Shown piece after piece: positions 44,582 to 53,126 of a stretch of 64,000 nt of DNA. Both the position numbers and the translations under genes were made by a program. The notes beneath the pieces were generated by a model, which worked only from the letters and a program-made list of their open reading frames with translations, was not told the origin of the DNA and made no database searches. Origin of the DNA: SHVO01 sp041905525 (GTDB lineage Bacteria > Pseudomonadota > Alphaproteobacteria > Rhodospirillales > Rhodospirillaceae); contig JAYRKY010000013.1 in NCBI GenBank assembly GCA_041905525.1, positions 1-64,000 on the forward strand. The letters run 5' to 3'. The first letter of the stretch is position 1. Each line of letters starts with the position of its first letter.

Positions 44582-44611
44582 GGTGACCCAGGGTTCTAAC
44601 CCTTGGTCACC
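44582..44611. terminator. Long stem-loop over the inositol monophosphatase stop codon
   Basis: GGTGACC (44582-44588) pairs with GGTCACC (44605-44611), with an inner AGGGT/ACCCT pair, giving a ~12 bp stem that contains the stop codon at 44596-44598. There is no U-run on either strand, so it may stabilise the mRNA end or halt transcription weakly. Confidence 0.4.
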
Positions 44612-45387
44612 AGATCCAAAATTTGCTTATGGAGCTTGCCGTTAGCAGCCACAATGTTTCCATTGTGGACCACGTCCTTGCCGCCTTTGTAATCGGTGGC
44701 GAAACCGCCGGCCTCGCGGACCAGGAGGACCCCGGCGGCGATATCCCAGGGTTGGAGACCGGTTTCCCAGTATCCTTCGTACCGGCCTGCTGCGACGTAG
44801 GCGAGGTCGAGTGAGGCGGCGCCCATCCGGCGGATGCCTGCAACCTCGGCCATGACGCGCCCCATCTGATCCAAGAAAGGCTTGTGGCCGGGGCGGCCCA
44901 GGAACGGAATCCCGGTCGCGATCACGGCTTCCGACATACGGTTGCGCGAGGACACGCGCAGGCGCCGGTCATTCAGGAAGGCGCCTTTGCCTTTCTCGGC
45001 GTAGAACATCTCTTCCACGATGGGATTGTAGACCAGTCCCGCGATCACCTCGCCTTCCATCTCAAGCGCGATGGAGATGGCGAAGTGAGGAATGCCGTGC
45101 AGAAAATTGGTTGTGCCGTCGATGGGGTCGATGATCCAGCGATGCTTACCGTCCTCGGCTGGAATTTCGCCCGCTTCTTCCATCAGGAAACCAAAGCGCG
45201 GACGGGCCTTTTGCAGTTCGGTGCGGAGGGTCTTTTCAGTTTTGACGTCGGCGGCCGAAACGAAATCGCTCGGCCCCTTGTTCGAAACCTGCAGCTGCTC
45301 GACTTCGCCGAAGTCGCGGCGCAGCGCACGAGCGGCCTTCTGCGCGGCCCCTGTCATGACGGTCCAAAGAGCGGAACCACGCGCCAT
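44596..45387 (-). CDS. Inositol monophosphatase family protein (SuhB-like)
   Basis: 263-residue Mg-dependent phosphatase. The first metal motif is 'DPIDGTTNF' (87-95), the upstream Glu pair is in 'LMEEAGE', and 'WDIAAGVLLVREAGG' closes the site. The ATG at 45387 is preferred to the TTG at 45390. Substrates may be inositol phosphate, histidinol phosphate or sugar phosphates; SuhB-like members also act on ribosome synthesis. It follows efp by 40 bases. Confidence 0.93.
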   Translation of the reverse strand: MARGSALWTVMTGAAQKAARALRRDFGEVEQLQVSNKGPSDFVSAADVKTEKTLRTELQKARPRFGFLMEEAGEIPAEDGKHRWIIDPIDGTTNFLHGIPHFAISIALEMEGEVIAGLVYNPIVEEMFYAEKGKGAFLNDRRLRVSSRNRMSEAVIATGIPFLGRPGHKPFLDQMGRVMAEVAGIRRMGAASLDLAYVAAGRYEGYWETGLQPWDIAAGVLLVREAGGFATDYKGGKDVVHNGNIVAANGKLHKQILDLVTKG

Positions 45388-45427
45388 CAATAAGCCCTAA
45401 CGAACAAAAAAGGCCGGTTTGCGCGAG

Positions 45428-45991
45428 CTATTTCGCGCGTTCGACGTAGCTGCAGTCTTCCGTGTTCACCACGATCTTGGTGCCCGCTTCGATGAACGGC
45501 GGGATCAGGATCTTAAGGCCGTTCTCCAGAAGACCCGGCTTATATGACGAGGCGGCGGTCTGGCCTTTGACGACCGGATCGGCTTCCGTGACGGTGAGAA
45601 CGACCGACTTCGGAAGCGTCACTGACACCGGCTTGCCTTCGATGAAATCCACCGACACATCCATGTTGTCGGTGAGGAACGCGGCGCGTTCCTCAAGCAG
45701 ATCGCCGTTGATGCTGAACTGATCGTACGTGCTCTTATCCATGAAGGTGTACATGTCACCTTCCTTGTAAAGGTACTGACAATCGATTTCGCGCACTTCA
45801 AGGCGTTCCACGGAATCAGCTGTACGCCAGCGGGCCTGGCTCTTGGTTCCGGACGCGATATCGCGCATTTCGACCTGGATGAACGCGCCTCCCTTGCCGG
45901 GCTGAACGATCGCGTGCTTGATCACGGACCACTGCTTGCCTTCGTGTTCGATGACCATGCCGCCGCGGAGCAAGTTCGCATTAATCTTCAT
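45428..45991 (-). CDS. efp: Elongation factor P
   Basis: 187-residue EF-P, which helps ribosomes through polyproline stretches. The modifiable residue is Lys33 in 'QPGKGGAF' of the tip loop, the Lys type served by EpmA. All three domains are complete, ending 'VNTEDCSYVERAK'. It is divergent from epmA, with 89 bases between starts. Several proteins here have long Pro runs (OmpA-like, TolA, YcnI region proteins), so EF-P is relevant to the same envelope machinery. Confidence 0.97.
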   Translation of the reverse strand: MKINANLLRGGMVIEHEGKQWSVIKHAIVQPGKGGAFIQVEMRDIASGTKSQARWRTADSVERLEVREIDCQYLYKEGDMYTFMDKSTYDQFSINGDLLEERAAFLTDNMDVSVDFIEGKPVSVTLPKSVVLTVTEADPVVKGQTAASSYKPGLLENGLKILIPPFIEAGTKIVVNTEDCSYVERAK

Positions 45992-46080
45992 AGGGAGCGC
46001 CTGTTCGTCTCAATAATGTGCGGAAAAACCGCGGCGCTTGTATCAGTTTGACCCCTGATCTGGAAGCTCTAAAAGGGGGG

Positions 46081-47133
46081 ATGGCCGAGACTTGGTGGCA
46101 TCGTGAAACCCTCGCGCGCAAGCGCCCTTTCCTTGACGCCCGCCGCGCGGCGGTAAAGGCGGTGAGGGCCTATTTCCAGGCCGAAGGCTTCACCGAGGTC
46201 GAAACCCCGGCAATCCAGCGCTCCCCCGGGATCGAACGTCATATCCGGCCCTTCTCGCTGAGCTTGCGTGAGCCCCTGGCCGAAGCCGGTTCGCCCCGGT
46301 ACCTGCATACCTCGCCGGAGTTCGCGATGAAGAAGCTTTTGGCCGGGGGGCTGCCCAAGATCATGCAGCTATGCCGGGTGTGGCGGGACGCGGAGCGCTC
46401 GCCCCAGCACGAACCTGAATTCACCATGCTCGAGTGGTACCGGGCCGACACCGACTACGGTTCGATGATGAAGGACTGTGCCGCAATCGTGCGCAAAGTC
46501 GCCAAGGCAGCGCAGCGCAGCCTCGCTCATGACGGCCTCCTCCGGCGCGGCGACAAGGCATGCGACCCTTCCAGGGTGCCGCGGCGGCTGACCGTGGCAC
46601 AGGCTTTCTCCGAATATGCGGCGATCGACCTTCTGGGCGCTACCGATGGCGCGCTCATGCCGGATCCCTCGGCGCTTCGCGCCGCCGCGCGCGGGCAGGG
46701 GCTTTTCGTCAGTGATACCGACACCTGGGAGGATATCTTTTTCCGGGTGATGCTCGAGCGGATTGAGCCGCATCTCGGCGTCGGCGCATTGACGATTCTG
46801 TGTGAGTATCCAGCGAACCTGGCCGCCCTCGCGCGCAAGAAACCGGGGGACAAAAGGGTTGCCGAGCGGTTCGAGCTCTATGCCTGCGGTGTCGAACTGG
46901 CAAACGCGTATTCCGAGCTCACAGACCCAGTCGAACAGCAGCTTCGGTTCGATGCCGATCGCACCTTGCATGCGCAGCTCTATGGCGCCGCACCTCCCGT
47001 CGATGACGAATTGTTAAGCGCCCTCGGGCAACTTCCGCCGTCCGCCGGTTGTGCGCTAGGCTTCGATCGCCTCGTGATGCTTGCTACCGGGGCGGAGAAG
47101 ATCACCGATGTTTTATGGGCGCCCGTGACATGA
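46081..47133 (+). CDS. epmA: EF-P lysyltransferase EpmA (PoxA/GenX)
   Basis: 350-residue class II aminoacyl-tRNA synthetase paralogue without an anticodon domain, which transfers (beta-)lysine to the EF-P Lys. Motif 2 is in 'MQLCRVWRDAERSPQHEPEFTMLEWYRA' and motif 3 in 'GCALGFDRLVML'. The ATG at 46081 follows AAAAGGGGG; a longer frame from 46018 is not needed. Divergent from efp. No epmB (lysine aminomutase) is present in the window, so whether alpha- or beta-lysine is used is open. Confidence 0.94.
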   Translation: MAETWWHRETLARKRPFLDARRAAVKAVRAYFQAEGFTEVETPAIQRSPGIERHIRPFSLSLREPLAEAGSPRYLHTSPEFAMKKLLAGGLPKIMQLCRVWRDAERSPQHEPEFTMLEWYRADTDYGSMMKDCAAIVRKVAKAAQRSLAHDGLLRRGDKACDPSRVPRRLTVAQAFSEYAAIDLLGATDGALMPDPSALRAAARGQGLFVSDTDTWEDIFFRVMLERIEPHLGVGALTILCEYPANLAALARKKPGDKRVAERFELYACGVELANAYSELTDPVEQQLRFDADRTLHAQLYGAAPPVDDELLSALGQLPPSAGCALGFDRLVMLATGAEKITDVLWAPVT

Positions 47134-47612
47134 AAATGAGTCCTGAAGTCGACAGCTATATTGCCGCGTACCCACCGAAGGTGCGGGCGCTGATGAAGAC
47201 GATTCGCGCACGGATCCACAAGGCGCTGCCCGACGGCGAAGAGAAGATCAGCTACGGCCTTATCGGTTATTTCCGCGACGGCGCGGTTGCCTACTTCTCG
47301 GCGTTCAAATCGCACATTGGCTTCTTCCCGCCCACGGATGATCCAAAGCTGCAGAAGGCCGCTGCGAAATTCGCGAATGAAAAGGGAAACCTCAAGTTTC
47401 CCCTGAACGCACTGCCGCCCTACGATCTTATTGCGAAGTTCGTCACCAGCCGCGCCGCCGCCAATCGTAAGAAGGCCGAAGCGAAAGCGAAGGCAGAGAA
47501 GAAGACGGCGAAGACGTCCGTGAAGGCCGGGCCGAAGGCCGCAAAGAAAGCCGCCAAGAAGGCGGTCCCGAAGAAAGCCGTAGCGAAGAGCAAGGGCGCG
47601 AAGAAGAAGTGA
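47130..47612 (+). CDS. DUF1801 protein with Lys/Ala-rich histone-like tail
   Basis: 160 residues. The DUF1801 domain fills the first ~110 ('SYIAAYPPKVRALMKTIRARIHKALPDGEEKISYGLIGYFRDGAVAYFSAFKSHIGFFP'). The rest is a Lys/Ala tail with repeated 'KKAAKKA'-type units resembling histone H1-like proteins and probably binding nucleic acid. Its ATG overlaps the epmA stop (ATGA), so it is translated from the same mRNA. Function unknown. Confidence 0.85.
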   Translation: MKMSPEVDSYIAAYPPKVRALMKTIRARIHKALPDGEEKISYGLIGYFRDGAVAYFSAFKSHIGFFPPTDDPKLQKAAAKFANEKGNLKFPLNALPPYDLIAKFVTSRAAANRKKAEAKAKAEKKTAKTSVKAGPKAAKKAAKKAVPKKAVAKSKGAKKK

Positions 47613-47621
47613 GCGACGCGC

Positions 47622-48269
47622 TCAGCCGCGGAATGGGTACTTCGCGAAGATGGCGTTGAAGTCCCGTACTGCCGCCGCCGTTCCTTGCGGATAGTTCCAG
47701 ACCCCGCCGCACACGGCGAGGAAGTCTGCCCCCGCGGCCACAATGGGTTCGCAGTTTTCCACCGTGATGCCGCCGATGGCCACAGATGGGATCATCGTGG
47801 TTTCAGTCCAGATCTCGATGATCTCGGGCGTTACCGTCGATGTTGTCTCCTTCGTGGTCGTCGGAAAGAACGCGCCGAACGCCACGTAATCCGCGCCGGC
47901 CTCCGCCGCTTCCATCGCGGCATGACGCGAGTCCTTGCAGGTCACTCCGACGGTTGCATCGGGGCCGACCAGCGCGCGGGCCTCCTTATAAGGCATATCT
48001 TCGGGGCCGATATGAACGCCGTCGCAATTGAGGCGGGCGGCAAGATCGGGACGGTCATTCAGGAGAAATGCCACATCGTGCGCGTGGCAGATCGGCATGA
48101 GCGCCTTCACGGCCGCGACTATGACGTCGTCCTTCACATCCTTAAGACGGAGTTGAAAGCACGCCACGTCACCCGCCGCCAGCGCGTCCTCAAGCTTTTG
48201 CTCAAAGCCGTCCGGGAGCGCTGGCGGGGTGATGAGATACAGCCGGCAGCTGGGTGTTTGCGCGGCCAT
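47622..48269 (-). CDS. thiE: Thiamine phosphate synthase
   Basis: 215 residues from ATG 48269 ('MAAQTPSCRLYLITPP'). TIM barrel with 'FLLNDRPDLAARLNCDGVHIGPEDMPYKEARAL', 'GVTCKDSRHAAMEAAEAGADYVAFGAFFPTTTKE' and 'PSVAIGGITVENCEPIVAAGADFLAVCGGVW'. It joins the pyrimidine and thiazole phosphates. Thiamine phosphate products feed the ThDP enzymes such as IlvB. It follows the aldolase by 19 bases on the same strand; longer upstream frames overlap the aldolase and are unlikely. Confidence 0.92.
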   Translation of the reverse strand: MAAQTPSCRLYLITPPALPDGFEQKLEDALAAGDVACFQLRLKDVKDDVIVAAVKALMPICHAHDVAFLLNDRPDLAARLNCDGVHIGPEDMPYKEARALVGPDATVGVTCKDSRHAAMEAAEAGADYVAFGAFFPTTTKETTSTVTPEIIEIWTETTMIPSVAIGGITVENCEPIVAAGADFLAVCGGVWNYPQGTAAAVRDFNAIFAKYPFRG

Positions 48270-48288
48270 GGCCGGTGCGCGGGGGCGG

Positions 48289-49218
48289 TTAGTTCTTGCC
48301 CTGATAAATGTCGACCAGCTTCTGCAGCAAAGCCAGAGCCTCGCCTTGCGGACGCTGGAAGGCATTGCGGCCGATGATGGAGCCGTTGCCGCCACCATCG
48401 CGGATCGCGCGGGCGTCGTCGAAGATGCTGTCTTCGCCCTTTTTGGCCCCGCCTGAGAACACAACGATGCGGCGGCCGCCGAAGCAGCTCTGAACCACGT
48501 GTTGGACGCGCTCAGTCAGGGTCGCGCGCGGGATCTTGGCGGATTCATAGACCTTCTTCGCTTCGCCCAAATCAAGGTAGTCGCTCGGAAGCTTCACTTT
48601 AATGATGTGGGCGCCCATCAGCGCGGCCATGTGAGCGGCATAGGCGATGATGTCGAAGCCCAATTCGCCGTCCTTCGTGACGTACTTGCCGCGCGGATAG
48701 GACCACACCACGACGGCGAGCCCCTTGGCCTTGGCTTCGGCGGTCAGCTCACGGAGGTCGTTCAGCATGTCGAACGCCTTCTCGGAGCCGGGATAAATCG
48801 TGTAGCCGATGGCCGAGCAGCCGAGGCGAAGGGCGTCGTCGACCCCGGCGGTGATCGCCTGCGTCGGGGCGTCTTTCTCGCCGTTCAGGGAGTTGGCGCT
48901 GTTAACCTTCAGGATCGTCGGGATTTGGCCGGCGAAGGTGGAAGCCCCATCTTCGATCATGCCGAGAGGAGCCGCGAACGCCGAGAGACCCGCGGAAATG
49001 GCAAGCTGCCAGTGGTAGTGGGGCTCATAGCCCGGGGGGTTGGCGGCGAAGCTGCGCGCCGGACCATGTTCAAAACCCTGGTCAACGGGGAGGATGACAA
49101 GCTTTCCGGTCCCGCCCAGCTTACCCTGCATGAGGATGCGGGCGAGGTTCGCCTTCGTGCCGGGATTGTCGCTTTCATAAGCGCTGAGGATCGTCTTCAC
49201 CCGGGGGGTCATGGTCAT
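48289..49218 (-). CDS. Class I fructose-bisphosphate aldolase (FbaB/DhnA type)
   Basis: 309 residues. 'LVILPVDQGFEHGPARSF' is the N-terminal signature, 'AHIIKVKLPSDY' carries the Schiff-base Lys, and 'GSIIGRNAFQRP' is the C-terminal phosphate site. These archaeal-type class I aldolases cleave fructose 1,6-bisphosphate in glycolysis and gluconeogenesis. Two ATGs (49218, 49212) are close. Cotranscribed with thiE. Confidence 0.93.
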   Translation of the reverse strand: MTMTPRVKTILSAYESDNPGTKANLARILMQGKLGGTGKLVILPVDQGFEHGPARSFAANPPGYEPHYHWQLAISAGLSAFAAPLGMIEDGASTFAGQIPTILKVNSANSLNGEKDAPTQAITAGVDDALRLGCSAIGYTIYPGSEKAFDMLNDLRELTAEAKAKGLAVVVWSYPRGKYVTKDGELGFDIIAYAAHMAALMGAHIIKVKLPSDYLDLGEAKKVYESAKIPRATLTERVQHVVQSCFGGRRIVVFSGGAKKGEDSIFDDARAIRDGGGNGSIIGRNAFQRPQGEALALLQKLVDIYQGKN

Positions 49219-49393
49219 GTGGTTGCGTGTCCTTCTCTAATCGTTTCAGGGCCGAGGATATGTACCGGCCGCGGCACGAACGGAAGCGTGCCGGCGAGGC
49301 GCGGGCGGAGATATAACGAGTGGCATTCCCCTTGAATAGATGCCTGTACAACGCCCACGCGGTTCAGTTGTTCGCGCCTCCTGGAGGGTGTTG

Positions 49394-49422
49394 TTGACGG
49401 CTCAGGTAGAACTTCATAGGCT
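49394..49422 (+). promoter_or_regulatory. Candidate sigma70 promoter of DUF4164-zapA
   Basis: TTGACG (49394-49399) and TAGGCT (49417-49422) are 17 bases apart, placing transcription start about 25 bases before the TTG start codon at 49456. Good match in position and spacing; not proven. Confidence 0.45.
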
Positions 49423-49455
49423 TAATCTCGTTTTCGAGGTTGGGGCGCTATTTCT

Positions 49456-49689
49456 TTGAAAGATATCGTGAACCCGCATGTTCGTGAGGCGCTCGAACGG
49501 CTTGAGCGCGCGATCGTTCGTATCGATTCCGCCGCGCGCGGGCGCGCTCCCTCCGACGACGTTTCCGGCCTCAAAGATGCTTTTGACCAACTCACCCGCG
49601 AGCATGCGATGCTCAAGAGCAGCGCGAGCCGGGTTGCCGACCGGCTGGATGCGGTCATCGGTCAAGTCACCGCCCGCTTGGACGAATAG
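49456..49689 (+). CDS. DUF4164 small coiled-coil protein
   Basis: 77 residues, TTG start at 49456 (GTG at 49468 also in frame). One long amphipathic helix pair: 'REALERLERAIVRIDSAARG' and 'LKDAFDQLTREHAMLKSSASRVADRLDAVIGQVTARL'. DUF4164 genes precede zapA in many alphaproteobacteria; a helper of ZapA/FtsZ assembly is a reasonable guess from context. The zapA start is ten bases after its stop. Confidence 0.8.
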   Translation: MKDIVNPHVREALERLERAIVRIDSAARGRAPSDDVSGLKDAFDQLTREHAMLKSSASRVADRLDAVIGQVTARLDE

Positions 49690-49699
49690 GCCGGTTGGA

Positions 49700-50032
49700 A
49701 TGGGGCAAGTTTCAATCACTATCCGTGGGCGCCAATACCAGATTGCCTGCGACGACGGGCAGGAGGCCCACCTCGCGCGGTTAGGCCGTTTCCTCGATCA
49801 ACGGGCTGAGCAGTTACACGGCTCCGCGGGGTCCGTCAGCGATGCGCTTCTCCTGGTGATGACTGGTTTGGTCGTCGCCGACGAGCTCACCGATACCATT
49901 GCCGAACTCGAAGCGATGAAAGCGGCGTCTGGCAATGCCAGCCGCATGGCCTCCGAAACCGCGATTACGAACTCAATTAATAATCTGGCGGAACGAATTG
50001 AGCGTATTGCCGCGCAGCTCGAAGGCACCTAG
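49700..50032 (+). CDS. zapA: Cell division protein ZapA
   Basis: 110 residues: 'MGQVSITIRGRQYQIACDDGQEAHLARLGRFLDQRAEQL' is the globular ZapA head and the following ~50 residues form the coiled coil. ZapA cross-links FtsZ protofilaments at the Z ring. Start ATG 49700; a longer frame from 49478 overlaps DUF4164. It is followed by the presumed 6S RNA and the cyclo-ligase gene, the order known from many proteobacteria. Confidence 0.94.
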   Translation: MGQVSITIRGRQYQIACDDGQEAHLARLGRFLDQRAEQLHGSAGSVSDALLLVMTGLVVADELTDTIAELEAMKAASGNASRMASETAITNSINNLAERIERIAAQLEGT

Positions 50033-50042
50033 ATTCATTAAC

Positions 50043-50200
50043 GGAGCTGCTGGGCAGGTTAGGCCTATGAACCCCCAGGGGCGATAATCTTCGCTCGGGA
50101 GCTGTCCCTCGCCGGATTCCGGTCTGGTGAAACGGCGCCCACCTTAACTCGTGGCCCATTGGGAGGTCACGCACGGTCGACGGCTTTCGGCGGCTCCACT
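50043..50200 (+). ncRNA. ssrS: Probable 6S RNA
   Basis: The 206-base gap between zapA and the 5-formyl-THF cyclo-ligase gene has no reading frame but holds long-range pairing: GGAGCTG at 50043-50049 pairs with CGGCTCC near 50190-50197, leaving a mostly unpaired middle as expected for the promoter-mimic bulge of 6S RNA. zapA-ssrS-cyclo-ligase is a conserved order. 6S RNA binds sigma70 RNA polymerase in stationary phase. Ends are estimates; the fold was judged by eye. Confidence 0.65.
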
Positions 50201-50238
50201 TCTTCCCTCGTTCCTGTAATCGTCATGCTGCGGGCTCT

Positions 50239-50820
50239 ATGTCGGTAGCTTTTCCTGCGGATGCCAAGGCAGCTTTGCGCCGGGTCATGCTTGAGCGCCG
50301 GCGGACGGCGCACATGGCCGGGGCGTCCGAAATCGCCGTGGAGGTTGCTCGGAGCGTCCTCGAAACAGTGCCGGCAAAAGATAAAATCATAGCGGGCTAT
50401 TGGCCGCTGGGCGATGAGTTGGATTGTCGGCCCGCGCTTGAGGCATTAGCGCAGGCGGGTGCGACCGTGGCCCTCCCGGTTGCCGCCGGGCAAGGGCATG
50501 CTTTGGTTTTCCGCCAATGGCGGCCCGGCGATCCGCTCGAACGCGGTCCGTTCGGGACCAAGCACCCGGGGAGTAAGGCCGCCGTTGTGGATCCGGAAAC
50601 CCTTCTGGTGCCCTTGCTGGCATTCGATCTAGCGGGACACCGCCTCGGATATGGCGCGGGGTACTACGACCGCACGATCTCGGCCTTAAGAGCCGTCCGG
50701 AAGATCACGGCGATCGGCCTCGCCTACGACGTTCAGCGGGTCGATACGGTTCACGCCGATGCGCATGATCAGCCGCTCGATGGCGTCATCACCGCAAATG
50801 GCGTGTTATGGTTCGACTGA
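50239..50820 (+). CDS. 5-formyltetrahydrofolate cyclo-ligase
   Basis: 193 residues; ATP-dependent conversion of 5-formyl-THF to methenyl-THF, returning the folate to one-carbon metabolism. 'KAALRRVMLERRRT' at the N-terminus binds substrate phosphate and 'LLVPLLAFDLAGHRLGYGAGYYDRTI' is the conserved ATP/folate motif. It follows the presumed 6S RNA and is probably processed from the same transcript, as ygfA is from ssrS in E. coli. Confidence 0.94.
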   Translation: MSVAFPADAKAALRRVMLERRRTAHMAGASEIAVEVARSVLETVPAKDKIIAGYWPLGDELDCRPALEALAQAGATVALPVAAGQGHALVFRQWRPGDPLERGPFGTKHPGSKAAVVDPETLLVPLLAFDLAGHRLGYGAGYYDRTISALRAVRKITAIGLAYDVQRVDTVHADAHDQPLDGVITANGVLWFD

Positions 50821-50901
50821 CATCTCGCCTCGGAATGCCCGCATGCCGCGAGCCCTTCTAATGGGCTTGTTCCCGGGCTAAGGGTCGGTTACCCCTCCGC
50901 C

Positions 50902-51714
50902 ATGAGACTTCTGTATTGCGGCGACGTGATGGGCAAAGCCGGCCGAGACGCGGTCGCGACCCATATCCCTGAGCTTCGAAAAAACCTCGGCCTCGACTTC
51001 GTCGTGGCGTGCGGCGAGAACGCTGCGCACGGCTTCGGTATTACGGCCACCATTTGCCAGAACATGTTTGATGCCGGGGTCGATGTCGTCACCCTTGGCA
51101 ACCACGCCTGGGATCAGCGCGAGATCATCACCTTCATCCAGGCCGAACCACGGCTTCTTCGTCCGCTCAATTACCCGATTGAAACACCCGGCCAAGGCTT
51201 CGGGTTTTACTCCACCGCGAAGGGCCGGCGGGTGATCGTGATCCAGGTTATGTGCCGGCTGTTCATGGACGCGTTGGACGACCCCTTCCGGGCCCTGAAC
51301 GATACCTTGAACACCCATCCTCTCCGCGATGCCGCCGACGCGATCATCATCGACGTGCATGGCGAGGCGACCAGCGAGAAGAATGCTCTCGGTGTCATCG
51401 CCGATGGTCGGGCCTCCATGGTGGTCGGCAGCCACTCGCATGTGCCCACCGCCGACGCGCGGATTCTGCCGGGAGGGACGGCCTACCAGACGGATGCCGG
51501 CATGTGCGGTCACTATGATTCGGTGATCGGTATGAAGAAGGAGGTGGCGACCCAGCGGTTCGTCACCAAGATGCCGACGGAGCGCCTCGAGCCCGCGGAC
51601 GGAGAGGGCACCTTATGCGGCGTCTTTGTCGAAACCGATGACCGGACGGGCCTCGCCCTTCGGGTCGAGCCGGTGCGTGTCGGCGGCCTCCTCAAGCAAG
51701 CGATCCCGGTTTAG
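50902..51714 (+). CDS. YmdB-like metallophosphoesterase (TIGR00282 family)
   Basis: 270 residues. 'MRLLYCGDVMGKAGRDAVATHIP' (metal Asp), 'GENAAHGFGIT', 'GNHAWDQ' and 'VVGSHSHVPTADARI' give the full set of phosphoesterase ligands. Bacillus YmdB hydrolyses 2',3'-cAMP and shapes RNA decay and biofilm choice. Usual neighbour of the cyclo-ligase and YebC genes in alphaproteobacteria. Confidence 0.93.
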   Translation: MRLLYCGDVMGKAGRDAVATHIPELRKNLGLDFVVACGENAAHGFGITATICQNMFDAGVDVVTLGNHAWDQREIITFIQAEPRLLRPLNYPIETPGQGFGFYSTAKGRRVIVIQVMCRLFMDALDDPFRALNDTLNTHPLRDAADAIIIDVHGEATSEKNALGVIADGRASMVVGSHSHVPTADARILPGGTAYQTDAGMCGHYDSVIGMKKEVATQRFVTKMPTERLEPADGEGTLCGVFVETDDRTGLALRVEPVRVGGLLKQAIPV

Positions 51715-51850
51715 GGCCTACGCCGGGGAGGCGTGGGCGGCCTCTCCCTAGGAGGAACGCACCATATCTGGTATAATGGAAGACATTTCCCGCCGCTTAT
51801 TGTAAGCAAAACAATCATTTGAGACGCGCACGGATCCGACGGACGAACCC

Positions 51851-52597
51851 ATGGCTGGCCATTCCCAATTTAAGAACATCATGCACCGCAAAGGCGCGAA
51901 GGACGCCAAGCGGGCCAAACTCTTCACCAAGCTGGCGCGCGAAATCACCGTTGCCGCCAAGATGGGACTGCCCGATCCGGCCTACAACGCGCGTCTGCGG
52001 ACGGCGATCAATGACGCCAAGGCCGAGAGCATGCCGAAGGACAATATCGAGCGTGCAATCAAGAAGGCCACCGGGGCCGATCAGGAGAACTACGAGGAAG
52101 TGCGTTACGAGGGCCGTGGCCCGGGCAACGTCGCTCTCATCGTCGAAGTGCTCACGAACAACCGCAATCGAACAGCGACGGATCTTCGCGTTGCATTTAG
52201 TCGGAACGGCGGCGCGCTCGGGGAAAGCGGCAGCGTCGCTTATTGCTTTCAGCGCGTCGGACAAATCCATTTTCCGTCCAACGTCGGCGATGGCGACAAG
52301 GTGATGGAGGCCGCGCTCAACGCCGGGGCCGACGATGTCGCTTCCGACGAGAAGGGGCACGACATCTTCTGTGCGCCGGACGATTTACATACGGTGGCGA
52401 AGTCACTGGAAGGCGCGCTCGGCCCCGCCGAGACCACGCGGCTCGAGTGGCGCCCGACCATGACAGTCGATGTCGCCGGCGAGACCGCCGAGGAATTGAT
52501 GAACCTGCTTACGGCGCTGGATGATAACGACGACGTGCAGCGCGTCGTGGCCAACTATGAAATGTCCGATGAGGTCATGGCCAAGTTCGGCGGTTAA
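51851..52597 (+). CDS. yebC: YebC/PmpR family regulator
   Basis: 248 residues; 'MAGHSQFKNIMHRKGAKDAKRAKLFTKLAREITVAAKMG' is the family N-terminus and 'DNIERAIKKA' follows. YebC proteins act as DNA-binding regulators and, as shown recently for some members, relieve ribosome stalling at Pro runs, a link to the EF-P gene in this window. It is followed by ruvC with an overlapping frame. Confidence 0.96.
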   Translation: MAGHSQFKNIMHRKGAKDAKRAKLFTKLAREITVAAKMGLPDPAYNARLRTAINDAKAESMPKDNIERAIKKATGADQENYEEVRYEGRGPGNVALIVEVLTNNRNRTATDLRVAFSRNGGALGESGSVAYCFQRVGQIHFPSNVGDGDKVMEAALNAGADDVASDEKGHDIFCAPDDLHTVAKSLEGALGPAETTRLEWRPTMTVDVAGETAEELMNLLTALDDNDDVQRVVANYEMSDEVMAKFGG

Positions 52598-53126
52598 GGA
52601 TAAGTCGTCCGAGGCTGGAACGGGCGGAGCCGGATGTGTCCGTATCCTTGGGCTCGACCCTGGTCTGCGCCATACCGGCTGGGGCGTGATCGAGGCGCAC
52701 GGCAACAGGCTATCGTTCGTCGCCGATGGCGTTGTCGAACCTGATCCCAAGTTATCACTCGCCGAGCGGCTTCGTATCCTGTTCAACGAGGTGCAGGCCT
52801 TGGTGGGCCGCTACGCGCCTCACGAATGCGCAATCGAAGAAACGTTCGTGAACAAGAACCCTGTTTCGACATTGAAATTGGGGCATGCCCGCGCCGCGGC
52901 CATGCTCGCGCCGGCCAACGCCGGGATTATGGTTGCCGAATACAAACCCAACTTGGTGAAGAAGTCAGTGGTCGGCGCCGGCCATGCCGAGAAGGGTCAA
53001 ATCGTCGCGATGATGCGCATTCTTTTGCCTGGGAGTAAGTCGGGCTCCGAAGACGCGGCTGACGCGCTTGCTGTGGCCGTATGTCACGCGCACCACCGGG
53101 CGAGCGCGATGCGGGGCGTGAAATGA
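52569..53126 (+). CDS. ruvC: Crossover junction endonuclease RuvC
   Basis: 185 residues from ATG 52569, overlapping the end of yebC by 29 bases; the domain proper begins at 'VRILGLDPGLRHTGWGVI' ~20 residues in, and no nearer start exists in frame. Acidic active site: Asp in LGLDPG, Glu in 'CAIEETFV', and the Asp of 'SEDAADALAVAV'. Resolves Holliday junctions with RuvAB. Its stop overlaps the ruvA start (ATGA). Confidence 0.94.
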   Translation: MRSWPSSAVKDKSSEAGTGGAGCVRILGLDPGLRHTGWGVIEAHGNRLSFVADGVVEPDPKLSLAERLRILFNEVQALVGRYAPHECAIEETFVNKNPVSTLKLGHARAAAMLAPANAGIMVAEYKPNLVKKSVVGAGHAEKGQIVAMMRILLPGSKSGSEDAADALAVAVCHAHHRASAMRGVK

